Assembly: GCA_000469685.2 (NCBI GenBank)
Contig: LS997567.1
Location: 29,639,023 to 29,703,022, forward strand
Direction: 5' to 3'
DNA: 64,000 nucleotides
From: Haemonchus contortus
Taxonomy: Eukaryota > Nematoda > Chromadorea > Rhabditida > Trichostrongylidae
The notes beneath the pieces were generated by a model. That model worked only from the letters and a program-made list of their open reading frames with translations. It did not search any database and was not told the DNA's origin. Below, in pieces: positions 47,679 through 59,284 of the stretch (within the stretch, counting starts at the first letter, position 1; each line of letters starts with the position of its first letter). Position numbers and translations under genes: made by a program.

Positions 47679-49185
47679 GCGATGACAAGTAGCAGCATTA
47701 AAGCAGTGTTGGCATAGTAGGATTGTCGAGCTGATCTCGCGTTACCATCGCTATGTTGATGGTTCAGGTTGGTCGACTGACTTCCTGCTTCAGGATCTTC
47801 CAAGCCCTGTTCAAGCTCCCTTATGGCTCTGAAAGCTAATGTTTTCGCTCTTCGCTCAGGTGCCTTTCTGACGATTGGAGTTTGGGTTTCTTTGAGTTTC
47901 GTTCCTTCAATGTTCTGTACGTGACTTTCAGGGAGACTTCTTATCTCCATTGGGTACAGCATGCATAGCGGTTTCTGCAAGATGGGTTGGTTTGGCATTC
48001 GCACCTTTACCGTGCGAACTTGTCCGTCCGCACTGTGGACCATGTCTTCAACTTTTCCGTAAACCCAGTTCCCACGAGGGATTAGCTCAATGTTCGATGA
48101 GAACGATTTCACCGATTTGTGGGAATGGTCGTGTTACCCCTCTTCTCCGTTTCTTCTTGTTTGTCTGGGTGTCTCGGAGAGCGGTGAGATAGTCGAGATT
48201 CCATCGTTCCCAGAATTTTGTTGATATGGATTCCGAGTGCCGAAGAGCTTCCCTTACTTGCGGAAGTTCGGGATCGTAATCAGGATCTTCATCACTGTTT
48301 ACTGTTTGTGCGTCTGGCACTGAAAACTTGGCATTTCCGCGAAGGAAGTCGATAGGTCTAAGCGATAAAATGCTTAGATCTGTGTTGTGTATCTTAGTGA
48401 TTGGTCGGCTGTTGAGGATAGCCTCTATTCTCGCCATAACCGTGCAGAGTTGAACGAATGTTAACTTCTTTCTGCCGCAGGTTTTCTGAAAAGCCCGCTT
48501 TACTGATCCGACCAAACTTTCCCAGACACCATCCATCCATGGCGCGCCAGGTGGATTGAATATCCATTGCACTCCCTCTGTTGCACAGTAGGACATGACG
48601 GATTTATCGCCGTTCTCATTTTCTTCAAACAGCTTCTCCATGACCTTTCGGCCGAGTTTGAAATTGCTTCCACAGTCCGACCGTACGGAATTTGGCACAC
48701 TTCCCCTTGAAATAAACCGAGCGAAGCTGTTTAAAAATGCGCCTGCGCTCAAGTCCACGACCACCTCGAGATGTACTGCTCTGGTTGTCAGGCACGTGTA
48801 CAGGCATGCGTACATTTTCTCGTGTGTAGCACTCTCAATCGGTCCCAAAAAGTCGCATCTAACTCTTTCAACTCTTTCGAACGTTCTTGATTCAGTCACT
48901 CTGTCCTTCGGTAGAGAAGCCATTTCTGAGGACGAAAAGGGCATGCCGTGGTATTTACGGCGAGTGACGCAATGCTTAATTTGATTTTTGATCAGCGAGG
49001 ACGGGCGTGGGATCCAAAATCTTTGCCTCAGTATGGTGAGTATTTGTTCTCTGCCGCAGTGTGCGTATTCGCTGTGGATCTTGGCTATGATTAATTTTGC
49101 GAGATCTGATTTGGTCGGTACAAAAATAGGTGATTTCGTATCTTCTGGTATACATGCACTTTGCAGCCTTGATATATATATACAC
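47609..49185 (-). pseudogene. BEL integrase
   Basis: The frame 48,944-48,087 keeps the whole catalytic triad: Asp31 in RCDFLGP, Asp90 in RSDCGSNF and Glu142 in WESLVGSVK. Upstream, the zinc-binding HCVTRRK lies around 48,970-48,980 after a break. The C-terminal part (48,112-47,609) contains GNWVYGKVEDMVH and VKVRMPNQPI, the DUF5641-type tail of Pao integrases, and continues into a hydrophobic segment near 47,690 that may be the signal of the glycoprotein. It inserts cDNA with a 5-bp duplication, which fits the TACAT observed. Confidence 0.88.
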
Positions 49186-49285
49186 CCCAGCTATTGGTTT
49201 GGAGCTTTTTCTGTGGGTGCCTTTTTTGGAGGTCGCCTAGGTTGCAAAGGTTTTGTTCTTGGAGAACTATGATACGTTCGGCTAG

Positions 49286-50215
49286 TTAAATGTCACTTGC
49301 ACTGGTTTTTGTCTCAAGACTGAACTGATTAATGAGCTCTGTTTTAATGGATGTAGACCGATGATTGTTGGTTCTACTGATCCATCGTTTGAGGCCTTTT
49401 CCAACTCTAGCCATGGTTCTGAGTGCTTTATTGAGTTGCGAGAAGCTCTTCAGATATATAACATTCATTGGCTTCTTTATGCCAGAAGTTTCTTCTATTT
49501 CCCCGCTTGCAGTGGATGCCTCTTTAATGACATCTTCAATGATCTCTTGTGTAGTACCGTTGATCGATACCGGAGGCCACTTGTTTTGGCTTCCTGTGAG
49601 CCACTTTGGTCCTCTAATCCAGCTATGAGTGCTCATCTTTTCGGTTGAAAGTCCTCTTGTTCCTGCATCTGCCGGATTTTCTGTGGTTGGTACATAGTAA
49701 AAGTACACGTTGATATTTTTCACTCTTATCTGGTTTACCAACTTTGTGATTCGCTCTTTCTGGTTGGAGACGAACAGTGGTAGTTTTCTGGCTGTTTCGA
49801 CCCAAGCCAGGGCTACCTTTGAGTCCACAATTATGTTGACTTCCTTGACATAGTCTGTGCTTTCGCTGATGCTAATGCTTAACCGTGTTCCCATAAGAAT
49901 GGCTAGCAGCTCCAATTTAGGTATCGTTTGTTTCTTTCTTTTCGGAGCGAGTTTAATTTTGCCACTAATCAGAGAACTCACACTAAGTGTGTTGTCTGAC
50001 CTCAGATAAGCACAGGTCGCCATTGCTAATTCACTAGCGTCGCAAAATGTCCACAGGCTACATGAGAGCGTCCTAGAGGCAGTGACGTTTAATGTGCGGG
50101 GTATGCTCATGGTTGTGTTGTTAATGCCATTGCATGCCCTGACCCATTGCCTGCTGCGATTGGGTGGGATTTGATCTTTCCAATCAAGATTACACCCGAA
50201 TATTTCTTTTATCAA
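49286..50215 (-). pseudogene. BEL RNase H / Pao-type pol segment
   Basis: A 309-codon frame with SLWTFCDASELAMATCAYL (first acidic residue of RNase H), IPKLELLAILMGTRLS (Glu), VNIIVDSKVALAWVET (Asp) and VPTTENPADAGTRG, the standard order of Pao/BEL pol after the RT. It links to the RT through frameshifts around 50,220-50,510, where a 30-bp tandem duplication (50,243-50,302) has occurred. Confidence 0.88.
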
Positions 50216-50507
50216 ATGTTTGAGTTATATTGGCAGTGGTGCCGTTAGGCCCAGTGGATCATAAATGGAATTCAGCCCCAGTGGATCATAAATGGAATTC
50301 AGCTGGCTCACTATATCGCGTTTTATTGGCTTTTCCTTAATAATTATTCCTTCCCTTCCTAAATATATATTCTGATTTTCACGGAGAATTCGTCGGATAG
50401 GGTGTCATATGGTACTCTCAAAGACTTGATTTTTCCATTTGGACTTCTATCCTCTACTGATATTGCTTCGTTGACAGCGCTGTTGTTCGAAAAGTACTCC
50501 CTCAGAT

Positions 50508-51424
50508 TCATTCCGATCCCAGCAAACAACGCTTTGATTTCTTGTATTTGGATAAAGCTTCTTTCACCGTTGATGCCGACAACAAGATGTTGTCTACATA
50601 GAGGTTTCTAGCCATCTCTTCCGCGAGCTCATTGTCTGAGCTAGTGAGATAAGACATGATCGCCATATTCAAGATGCTAGGGGATGCGTTTATCCCGAAT
50701 GGCAATCTTTTGAAGAGATATTCTATGACATTGTTTTTCACGGCAGGACGAGTGACGTCTTTGAGCCACAAGAAGCGGCAAAGGTCTTTATGCGAATCAG
50801 CTATTCTTATTTGTGTGAACGCTGCTTCTATATCGCATAATAATATGATCGGTTTGACCCTGCTAAATATTAGAATATTGTGGATTTTATTAATAAATGA
50901 TTCCCCTTCATAGATTACGTCATTGAGTGACGTTTTTCCCTTCCTCTCTCATCAATAATACATCAAATATAGGCATCAAATATAATACTATCCAAAGAGG
51001 TCCTGCCTTCTCGGGGCGCCAGACGCCAGAATGCGGCATGTAGTATCTGGCTACGGTATAGCTTTCCGGCTCCATTACTTCTTCTATTACATCGCTTCTG
51101 ATGTAGTCGTTATTGTTTTACAGTAATTTGACCTTATTTCGGTCTTGTCGTTCAGTTGATTTTGTAGTGCAGACAGCCGTTGTATGGCAATGGCTTAGTT
51201 GTCATCTAGCTCTTTTACACTGTCTTTCAGCGGAAATGGGGCGGTTCTTTAACCATTTTCGAACGATATCTGTTGTGAGAATGAGTTTAGATAGTTCACT
51301 GCTCTGTCGTCCTGATGGTTTTCGTCTGACGATATTCCCTTCCCTTCAAGTTCGAAGAGTTTCTGAAGAATTTCTTTTTCGTTGCAGTCGACCATGGCCG
51401 TCAAACCGTATTCAATTCATTTAA
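50508..51424 (-). pseudogene. BEL reverse transcriptase
   Basis: The frame 50,771-50,508 shows LFKRLPFGINASPSILN (motif B) and NLYVDNILLSAS, the catalytic box as YVDN rather than YVDD. Upstream, pieces in shifting frames read ARYYMPHSGVWRPEK and the motif A region (ILLCDIEAAFTQIRI) around 50,840-51,060. There are several frameshifts and stops. YVDN occurs in some BEL-type elements, so the Asn need not itself be disabling. Confidence 0.82.
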
Positions 51425-51763
51425 GTGTTCCATGACCATATACTGTCGGTCCAAACACTGTCTTCACGATGCGTAGGCCGGATGGCGTTGTGCTTTTATT
51501 GTGATCTATCACCAAATTGAAGTAGTAGTCTAATCCCACGAGTATGTGAGGTTTTGCTATTCTCCGCGAATGCGGGGATTGCATAGATAAATTTCATTCG
51601 CTTTGAGGAATTCTTTGTCGGAGTCTGTTAATTTAGCCGATGGAAAGCTGTTTGTGATAAATGGCTTTGTATGAACTTGAAGTTCGAATTCCTGCCCGTA
51701 AGCATCGCTAACTTTTAGCGTTACGAAATTGCTTTAGAATTTCTCGATGTGTCCACCGAGACC

Positions 51764-51982
51764 TCACATCGTGCACACTTCAGTTCTACTGGTTGGTAGA
51801 CCAAATCTTTGTGAAATTTCTTCGCTGATTATTGTTCTCTGAGCACCTGTGTCGAAGAAGAATAGCAGTTGTTCAAACTTTCGTGACTTGTAGTTCCAGA
51901 TGTTGCCAACGGCCGTCATAAGAACTATTTGTTCTTTGCGCCGGTACATATGTTCTTCGGTGCATTGTTCCATCTCTGACAT
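51764..51982 (-). pseudogene. BEL retropepsin-like protease
   Basis: The frame contains LLFFFDTGAQRTIIS, the DTG active-site motif in its usual hydrophobic context, then FGLPTSR. It lies between gag and RT as expected. The polyprotein is interrupted on both sides. Confidence 0.82.
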
Positions 51983-52019
51983 CTCACCCTCTGATGTGTG
52001 TATGTTAGCTTGATTTGAA

Positions 52020-53076
52020 TTATAGCGTCCATCGCTTTGTTGATTGCGCCACGGCTCTTTGTGCAGTCGGTTGTCCGCTTTTATATGCTGCTGGCCACAT
52101 TGTGGGCAATTTGCTCATGAGCATTCGAACTGCTACGATTTGCAGATAGGCATTTCCAACAGAGTTTTTTGTCTCCCACGACGTTTCTTCTCGCCAGAGG
52201 ATCTGTAATGGTTCTGCAATTAGTTGATAGGTGGTCAGTTTGGCTGCAGAATACACAGCTCCTGAAAGATTGCTTAAAACCCTCTTCAGGTTGATATTCC
52301 TTCTTTTTGTTTTCTTCGGAATTGGGTCTGCTTTTCAATCTGGATTCAACGAATTGTTTCGCCGTGATCTCCTTTTCTACTTTTTGCACAAGATCTTCGA
52401 TAGTGACGTTATCCCTGTTCTGGATCGAAATAAGGACACTCTTCACAATGTTGTACGGAAACTTTTCCAAGATTTTCTCAGTCCATAGAGCGTTCTGTAT
52501 GGCGCGTATATCTTGACCTGCCGAAACCATCTGCTTGATCAGCATTTTGATTTTATCATAAACTGCTGTGCAGCTCGCTGCTGAGTTGGTTGTTGCTCGC
52601 ATATCTATCAATTTTTGGACGAGTTTGGCCCTGTTTGTTGGCTTATTGCCGAATTTCCTCTTTAGCTCTTCGGTCATCCTCTTATAGTTCTGTGGAATGA
52701 GTTGTATTCCTTTAATTGCTGTCTCGGCTCTCCCTCTTAGAGAATCTTTGAGTAGTAGCATTTTCTCTACTGTATTCAGCACCTTGTTTTCATTGACAAG
52801 GGTTTCAAATATTGCCCAATACTCGGGAAATTCTTCTTCATCCCCGTAAAAACGAGGGAGATTAAGTTGTTCGAGCTTTAGTGTACGACAGGCTACGTTT
52901 TCTCTGTCGCGAGAGCTGTCCGACGCGTCATCCGATAGCCATTGCGCAATTTCTGGATGGACTGCGTTTTGGCTGGAATTGCCCTTTTGCTTATCGACAG
53001 CATGCGCAATCATGCTTTTGTGCTGATCTATTCCGAGTTTTGATGCTAATTTGAGCACTTTGTCTTTGTCATTCAT
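52020..53076 (-). pseudogene. BEL gag
   Basis: A 331-codon frame starting MNDKDKVLKLASKLGIDQ. Capsid-like helical core around residues 65-230; a CCHC zinc knuckle CVFCSQTDHLSTNC near residue 275; then KKLCWKCL, the start of a second knuckle. Frameshifts near 52,125 move the rest (CPQCGQQH) into another frame. Gag would package the RNA in cytoplasmic particles. Confidence 0.85.
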
Positions 53077-53579
53077 TGCTTCTTGCCTCTAGAATGAGGA
53101 CTATTTCGTTCGCATTAGCTATTTTTTCGCTAAACTGGCATTGTTGACCAATATCTTCGATTTCGTTTACGAGGTCTTTTTTATTCCCCTTGGTTTTGGT
53201 ATCCCTCATATGCCTTTTTCAGTTTCAGTTTTGTAAGTTTTCTTGGCTGGATCTGATGATTTTTATGCCACCTGTTATGAGGTTAATTGCGGTACAGTAC
53301 TCTTCATATTCAGTGCTGTCCTCCCCTGTAGGTTTGATTTCCTCGGTGTATACTTGGTATTTCGCTACCAAGGTTTTAGGGGTGTTGGCACTGTACTTAA
53401 TTGGTTTCCTGTGGAAAGTCAGTGACATTTTCGTCGTTTCAGCTGAGACCGAGGCTTTCTAACTCCAGATCTTTACGGGGTTAGCCGACACAGTAGGATG
53501 AAGTGCTGTGTTTCAGCAATTTGAGCTTTTGCTCGATTGGTTTGGTCCAGATATAGATGGAGACGGGACAGTATCGGTT

Positions 53580-53593
53580 CGGCCGATGCACCA
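53580..53593 (-). promoter_or_regulatory. tRNA-Gly primer binding site
   Basis: In element sense TGGTGCATCGGCCG begins 5 nt after the LTR. It is complementary to the 3' end (CGGCCGATGCACCA) of tRNA-Gly(GCC). Reverse transcription would be primed here. Confidence 0.85.
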
Positions 53594-53598
53594 AAATT

Positions 53599-53882
53599 TG
53601 CGGGGGAACTATATATTCTAGCCACAGGGAGTTTATCTCCCTATATAAAATATAAAAATATAAAATGCGGTTCAGTGGTGTAATATTCATTATATAGATG
53701 AATATAGTAACGGTGAGGCGACAAATAGGAGTCCGAGGCCAACCGCCACTCGTGAGCTCCTTTATGAGCAGACTACTGCCAGGGCGGATCTCGCCTCAGC
53801 TTCGACCACCCCACATCTGGGTGGTCGGACACAAAGAGATGTCTACAACAAAGAGGTCGCGAGGTCGCGGTAATGCGCGACA
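53599..53882 (-). repeat. BEL element 5' LTR
   Basis: 284 bp, TGTCGCGC..CGCA in element sense, matching the 3' LTR except for substitutions and an extra stretch of about 25 bp around 53,648-53,690. It would carry the promoter. A TATATAA-like run (ctatataaaatata) is on the plus strand near 53,640. Confidence 0.9.
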
Positions 53883-53887
53883 TACAT

Positions 53888-53960
53888 GCTTTTAAATCGA
53901 TGTTCACCATCGGGACATACAAACTTGCAAAGACGCCTTACGGACAGAGGCAATCTTGAA
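53888..53960 (+). pseudogene. older BEL gag, part 2
   Basis: A short continuation of the plus-strand gag on the far side of the younger element. It aligns with the gag region just before ALWTEKILEKF in the minus-strand element. A MITE begins at 53,961 and interrupts it again. Confidence 0.6.
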
Positions 53961-54622
53961 GGGACATTTAACGATAAGAATGGTTCCTACGACTCCCTCC
54001 AGGATTACCCTGTGATTCCCGAGGGTAACACAGGAAGCCGGCCGGCCGAAAAAATCAGTAGATAGGGCATAATAGGAGCCCATTACCGGATTCGTTGACG
54101 CTCACGCCCACCGACCGATGATGCGTCGGACGAGTGTCGAGGCGATACAGATTGCGCTATTCGCACCAGGACCCACGCGCTCAGCATGCAATAAGCTGAT
54201 CGCCGATGATGAGGTGAAAACTGTTATTCTCTTCATCCTTTTTGCTGCAGCGATCATTGTTCTAACTTTCTACCTTAAGGTTATGAAAAAAGTGGGTCAT
54301 TTTTGCTGTTAATAGTATTTCTGCTAACTTATGCTTATGCGTGAATGTATTTCAAACGACATTTTTGCTTACTGTTGCCAGCTATCACCAGGACCCACAA
54401 GTACGGGGGACATACATTGTGTAGCTCTTCCAAACACCCCCTTCTACTTCATTTTTCTGATCTTATTCTCGTCGAGCCCCCTTTCTGACAACTTTTTAGA
54501 ATCCTTTTTTCACTTTGGAAACACCGATTCACGCACTTTCGAAGCTTTCATCGCACTATTCCTCACCTTCTCTTTCATTTTTCGTCATCATCTGGATAAC
54601 CTAAAATTATCGTGAACGGTGC
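53961..54622. mobile_element. MITE with GTTCACGATAA-type termini
   Basis: Termini are GGGACATTTAACGATAA and GCACCGTTCACGATAA. TTGAA is present on both sides (53,956-53,960 and 54,623-54,627), a likely 5-bp target duplication. The interior aligns with the reverse complement of 16,826-17,395 ('gacgagtgtcgaggcgatac', 'accaggaccca'). Confidence 0.8.
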
Positions 54623-54626
54623 TTGA

Positions 54627-55330
54627 ATTCTCCAAAGACATTGTAGAGCCGGTACTTCTCAAAATGCGAGAGCACAATAATTTCACATTGGACTCCATTT
54701 TAGACTTCATCAGCAGCGAAATTTCCGCCAAGACCTATGTTCAGTCAAGGCTGAAACCCTACGAACATGTGAACAGAAAGACTGCGAATCACACAAATAC
54801 GTCACAAATTTGCGCAATATACCAAGGAACTGGTCATTTCACGTAGCAGTGCCAGTCTGCGTTGCCCATAAGCAAGAGGAGAGAAGTCTTGGTTGAAAAA
54901 CGCCTCTGCCTCAGAGCTCCTAGAATAATTACCGCTTGTGCGGAGGAATGCATCATGTCAAGCTGTGTTTCACGATCGAAAGCGCAGTCGAGCGCCAATC
55001 AGAGCAAAACATATTTTCGGTCAGCGAAGAAAAACAGCACGGTAAAGAGCTTCCGCCAACGTGAGAGACAAGCAAATGACAATGCGTCAGGGACATTGAA
55101 GTACAACAGGTGTCCACAACAGCGCGAAAGGCAATACCCACATAGAGTGTGACGGATAACGACATACAGAAGGCGCTGCTGAGACTGACAGACTCGAATT
55201 CGAGGAACAAGCAACTGAACATCACATCAACATCAAAAGCAAAGTTCTGACCTCAAAAAAAGGGCAAAACACTTCAATGACAGCCGGGTGATCCATCTGG
55301 GACCACGATACTCAAGAATCTGAAAGAGTC
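54627..55330 (+). pseudogene. older BEL gag, part 3
   Basis: The frame from 54,619 reads FSKDIVEPVLLKMREHNNF and EISAKTYVQSRLKP, aligning with FPYNIVKSVLISI and EITAKQFVESRLKS of the other gag. A degenerate zinc-knuckle region (ICAIYQGTGHFT, then stop) follows, and VEKRLCLRAPRI aligns with the second knuckle. It ends before the TTAA MITE at 55,340. Confidence 0.7.
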
Positions 55331-55339
55331 ATATTTTCC

Positions 55340-55959
55340 TTGACCCTTTGACGACAATGACGTGACGCGCCCATGGGACTACCGTTCCTTTCTTGCGCGG
55401 CTAACACTCACCGGTGGGTGCCATGGTCACAAGGGAACTCCTTTCTTTGGCTAATAAACTTTGCAATATTCCCGTATAACAGAAGCATCAGATCCTATTC
55501 TATCTCATATAAGACTGAGGCTTATAATTGTACTTCAGGTTTATAAATAATGTAGGTTAGAATTTTGGTAATAATGTAAGCAGTAGGAATTCGTATGACA
55601 TCCAAGGAAATTGAGGATGAAGAATCGACCGCGCGATGACAGAATCGCAAATCAGGTATTCTAAGTACCGCCTCCAAGGCTTCCAGGACACACAAAAATC
55701 TTGCTTAAGTATCCAAACCTTTTCAGTACACCTCTATTGACTATAGATAATTGTAACAAATAAGCTCCTGAAAAACATTCTTGGGCCTATGTTGATTATA
55801 AATGCCATGGAGTTTGCTAATAAAAATGAAAATATTAAATAAGTTTCAAATGTGCAAATAAAGGAAAAAACATCGTGGCACCCAACACTGGGTGCCATGG
55901 TCCCATGAGCCAGTCATAGTGGCACCCACCGGCGGGTGCCATGGTCGTCAAAGGGTTAA
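55340..55959. mobile_element. TTAA piggyBac-like MITE (copy E5)
   Basis: Left flank TTGA (a mutated TTAA) and right flank TTAA; termini CCCTTTGACGAC and GTCGTCAAAGGG; 612 bp. Palindromes TGGCACCCA..TGGGTGCCA are centred at 55,886.5 and 55,930.5. A mirror one is centred at 55,412.5, 69.5 bp from the left edge. Same subfamily as 15,461. Confidence 0.9.
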
Positions 55960-57009
55960 CAAAGGTGCCCAGGAGGCGGTGATTCAGGAATATTTCGCAT
56001 TGGATACGAAGCTATCAACAATGAGAGCAAAGAAGCGCATCATACCTGGTATAGGAGGAAAAACGGGCAGGGGTACATTGGTGCGTACGGAGATGCATGG
56101 GGCAAGCTGCGCGGCGAAATTAGCGTCCATTCAAACGACTCTGGCATCTACCATTGGGGTATAGGTTTCAAGTCTTTTTGTAGAGTTGATTAGTAATATC
56201 AGCTGACCCTACTCATCTACATTACTCCAAGTTTGTGTCCCAATAATAGGCGCCGGAGTAGCTCAAATCGCCGCACATTTCACCGCGAATTTTGCCGCAT
56301 GTTTCTCCAGACTAACCGAAGTTCCCTCCCCCAGGGAAAACTGAGACATTCAAAAGTAACATAGCGCATCTGAAGATTGGCACGACCTACGGGAAGGATT
56401 GAAAATACTGATACATACAAAGCCTATGTTGACAAACGGTTTCTCTGCAGTGGAAATATGCCCCGCCGATCAGCAGCTTCTCGAGAAACGAAACCTTTTT
56501 TCAGTGGTCCGAGTCCAGAGTATGGAAGGAGAGAACCTTATCCCTGATGTCTTAGAGGTCTAGACCACTATGACAATTTTTAGTTGACACATGTGTAGGT
56601 TACGGCACCCCATAACCCCATCTGTCTCCTATAGCATGCCGCCGATCGAATAGAAGGTACGTTTTTTGTTTCCTGCTTTCCGTAGCACGCGTACAGCTTT
56701 TCGAAATCGAGGGCCTGGGGATTGCCTTCGATGATTACGCGGGGGACAAGAATTTCATTGCACTGGTTTCGTTCCAGACATCGGCCTGGTCTTTTGAAGA
56801 AGATTCTTTCCACTCCTATCGAGTAAAAAGAGCCTGTTTCAAAAGACCTGGCTGATGTCTGGAACAAAACCAGTGCAACGAATAATATCTCCTCATCAAT
56901 TCCTTGCTTCTCTACTGAAGACGACACTGACCCATTCACCCACTGGATCTCTTCAGACGCCAGCAATCAAGCATTAGCACCGCACACCTTTTTTTCGAAA
57001 TGAACAGGC
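55960..57009. other. unassigned, with a 40-bp fold-back
   Basis: The 128-codon minus frame at 56,580-56,966 has no recognisable domain and contains the inverted repeat at 56,759-56,877. A plus frame at 55,892-56,164 is likewise unassigned; it may continue the older BEL relic, but I see no motif. Confidence 0.4.
56759..56877. repeat. inverted repeat, 40-bp arms, about 39-nt spacer
   Basis: The left arm TGCACTGGTTTCGTTCCAGA (56,759-56,798) and right arm (56,838-56,877) are complementary with about four mismatches. An RNA from here would form a long hairpin. Confidence 0.85.
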
Positions 57010-57251
57010 ATTTCAATCAATCATTAATATGATTGATTGAGATTCCAAGATATTTCCAAGAAATCTGCGTGCCGCCGTGCATGAGTAGCAAAAGCAGTTT
57101 TGAGCTATAATTAGTACGGGAGACGAATATATTAGATTACCGTGCATTCATTTTGTTGACGGGATGCATAGTAAATAGTTTACATAAATCCACCATGTAT
57201 CAAGTTCACGATTTCTGCACGACGATTTTCTTGTTACCATATTTACGGCGC
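57010..57251 (+). mobile_element. mariner-type 3' terminal fragment
   Basis: It aligns with 869-1,153 and 18,470-19,010 ('gcgtgccgccgtgcatgagtag', 'caccatgtatcaa') and ends ttgttaccatatttacggcgcaccctg. No transposase is left. Confidence 0.75.
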
Positions 57252-57479
57252 ACCCTGCAGTAAAAGGTTAGTCTAAAGCTCACACGTGGTATGCTAAATC
57301 CAGAGCGCAAGTTGCCCATTCTTGGTCAAAACCTGACCTCGTTGCTTATTAGGCATTCTATAGCTATAATCCTGTTTCGATGCATTGTTCCAATAGGGGG
57401 CTGGAAAATTAACCCTAGACTCTCTTTTTTTAGAGTTAAATCTTTGGCATGGTCGCAACTTCGTGATCGGTGGATTACG

Positions 57480-57650
57480 GTGGATCATTCTCCTCGATCA
57501 CAGACGAAGTGGACTTGTCTCTGCACAGGGAACCACTCGCTGATACTATCGGAGACCTGAAAGAGCAGCTTACCTCATTCGCTGAGATACTTTCTACCAA
57601 GACAGATTTGCTTGCAAACATATTGACTCAGCGAGTTATTGTATAATAGA
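57480..57650 (+). pseudogene. short coiled-coil frame, possibly retroelement-derived
   Basis: An open frame of about 50 codons, SSITDEVDLSLHREPLADT, then a heptad-like TIGDLKEQLTSFAEILSTK, ends at two stop codons. It resembles the helical segments of retroelement ORF1 or gag proteins, but no domain confirms that. Confidence 0.3.
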
Positions 57651-59284
57651 ATACTCAGCCAGAAAGTGGAACAGCTCTCAAGAAGAACGCAGACATGATC
57701 TAATTGTGTACTTTGTTAGGAGATATAGCCGTTATTCAGACGCTGTATCGCGCGCTGTCCGAGCCAGTAACCTTGGAATGTGCAAATGATGCCTAGAACC
57801 AGCGCATAATGAGGAACTCATTATCTGCACTCATTGCAAAAGAGGCCAAACGTCTTTTTGCGCTCCATAAAGTTATCTCATGACCGACCACGTCGGCAAA
57901 AACGGAACTTCGAGCCTTCCCTGAAGGCGCGGAGCGCACTAGTGATTCCTTAAATCCGGTATATTTTCCCCGAACACGGCGTCGCGCTCGCCGCACCCGT
58001 CGCGTACCGCAGAATTGCGGCGGAAGATTGAAGCGCGCAAATTGTTAGTGAGGGAGTCCTTCAATTATTTCAACTCGCTGGCCGCTCCCTTCAGTTCCAA
58101 TGTATTCTTGATCGTCGATAACATAGGAGAATTCATTAAAAGTAATCAAGTCTAATAAACATAAAAACGAAAAAGAACGAGAAGGAACAATCAAAACCAT
58201 AAAAAAGAAAGGCAGTCAATGATATCAATATCAATATCGCGTCCTATCGATTGGCGTGGAGGCGGGCTGAGTACGGTAATTGCAGTTTGTAGCCGCGAGA
58301 CAACTAAAAAAGATTCGCTGCACGTCGCAAAACGAACGTGGGAAATCGGGGAGATGTTCCGTTACCCGTGATTCGTCCATCACTAGCGCACCTTCTCCAT
58401 CGCCACTGCAGTCCACAGGTATTCTACCCACTACAACCGCCCGTCAACTTCTTTCGGCCGATATTCTGTTCGTCCCAACCCCACCTCGATCAGCATATTC
58501 TCTTCTGCCATAGTATTGCCTACCTGGACCACTATTCTGTACGTCACCGATTTCTGCTGTATGCTACAATATTCGCTTCTTCTGCGGAATCGCATGTTTA
58601 CTGGTACCAGTAAAATCTGCGGTTCGTGGTTTCGACGGTAAATTCAGTTGAGATCTATGGCAGTGCATTCAAGCCGGTCCAGCGTTTCGCATCTAGCCAG
58701 AAATAATATATGTTCGTTCTTTTGTCTTGGTAGGATTCGTGGTAGACTGTTGGTATTTTAGTAGTTATGTTGTGGTTTTCTCCGCGCGGTCGAGTGTCGT
58801 GGCAAAAAACTTTTCTGAAGTACCTGTTTCTCATAGTTGGCCTACTGTACTTATGTTCTCCATGAATTGGTTTCGTTGTTATTCCGGCACATGCACACTT
58901 CTTGTTTGACCAGCTGTGAATACCGTTATATCTGTCATGCTAATTCACGTATATAAGCCCAGGAAAGTGTTATATCAAGCTTTTGGCATAATAAAGATCG
59001 CCCGAGACACAATGGATGCTGTGACAGAACGAATTATCGCAAAACCTTGACAACAGATATAATGTTGCTGCGTTCCAGTCGAGTTGGTTGATAAAAGGAG
59101 AAAAACAAACTGCAAACATGTAGCGCCTCACTACGACAGCTTAAAGAGTGTGAAACCGAATTAGCTGCAGGTATAATAATTTTCGTGGATCCATCTTTTC
59201 TTTTTTCACTTCAAACAAGAAGAAATCATTTTCTATTAGCGGAGTTCAAAACAACAAAGATGATAGAAAGGGCTGACGACTTAC
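57651..59284. other. unassigned sequence
   Basis: Frames at 57,793-57,996 (-), 58,280-58,613 (+) and 58,727-58,909 (+) lack motifs. I see no element termini. Confidence 0.4.

Larger units (their letters stand above)
44426..53887 (-). mobile_element. BEL/Pao LTR retroelement with glycoprotein gene, full length
   Basis: TACAT duplications at 44,426-44,430 and 53,883-53,887 flank two LTRs and 8.9 kb of interior. Order on the minus strand: LTR, primer site, gag, protease, RT/RNase H, integrase, glycoprotein region, gag-like tail, LTR. Every coding part is interrupted. Nematode BEL elements with phlebovirus-like glycoproteins are known (Cer7-type, hookworm Atlas). This copy is a relic. The LTRs differ by an indel of about 25 bp and several substitutions, so insertion is not recent. 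Confidence 0.92.

Noticed and set aside
50500..50790. YVDN instead of YVDD as proof of a dead reverse transcriptase
   Set aside because: Some BEL-type elements have YVDN. The frameshifts and stops, not this residue, show inactivity.
45506..50913. Plus-strand frames opposite the BEL element (for example 49,361-49,648 and 50,656-50,913)
   Set aside because: They are antisense shadows of gag-pol-env coding; motifs and order lie on the minus strand.
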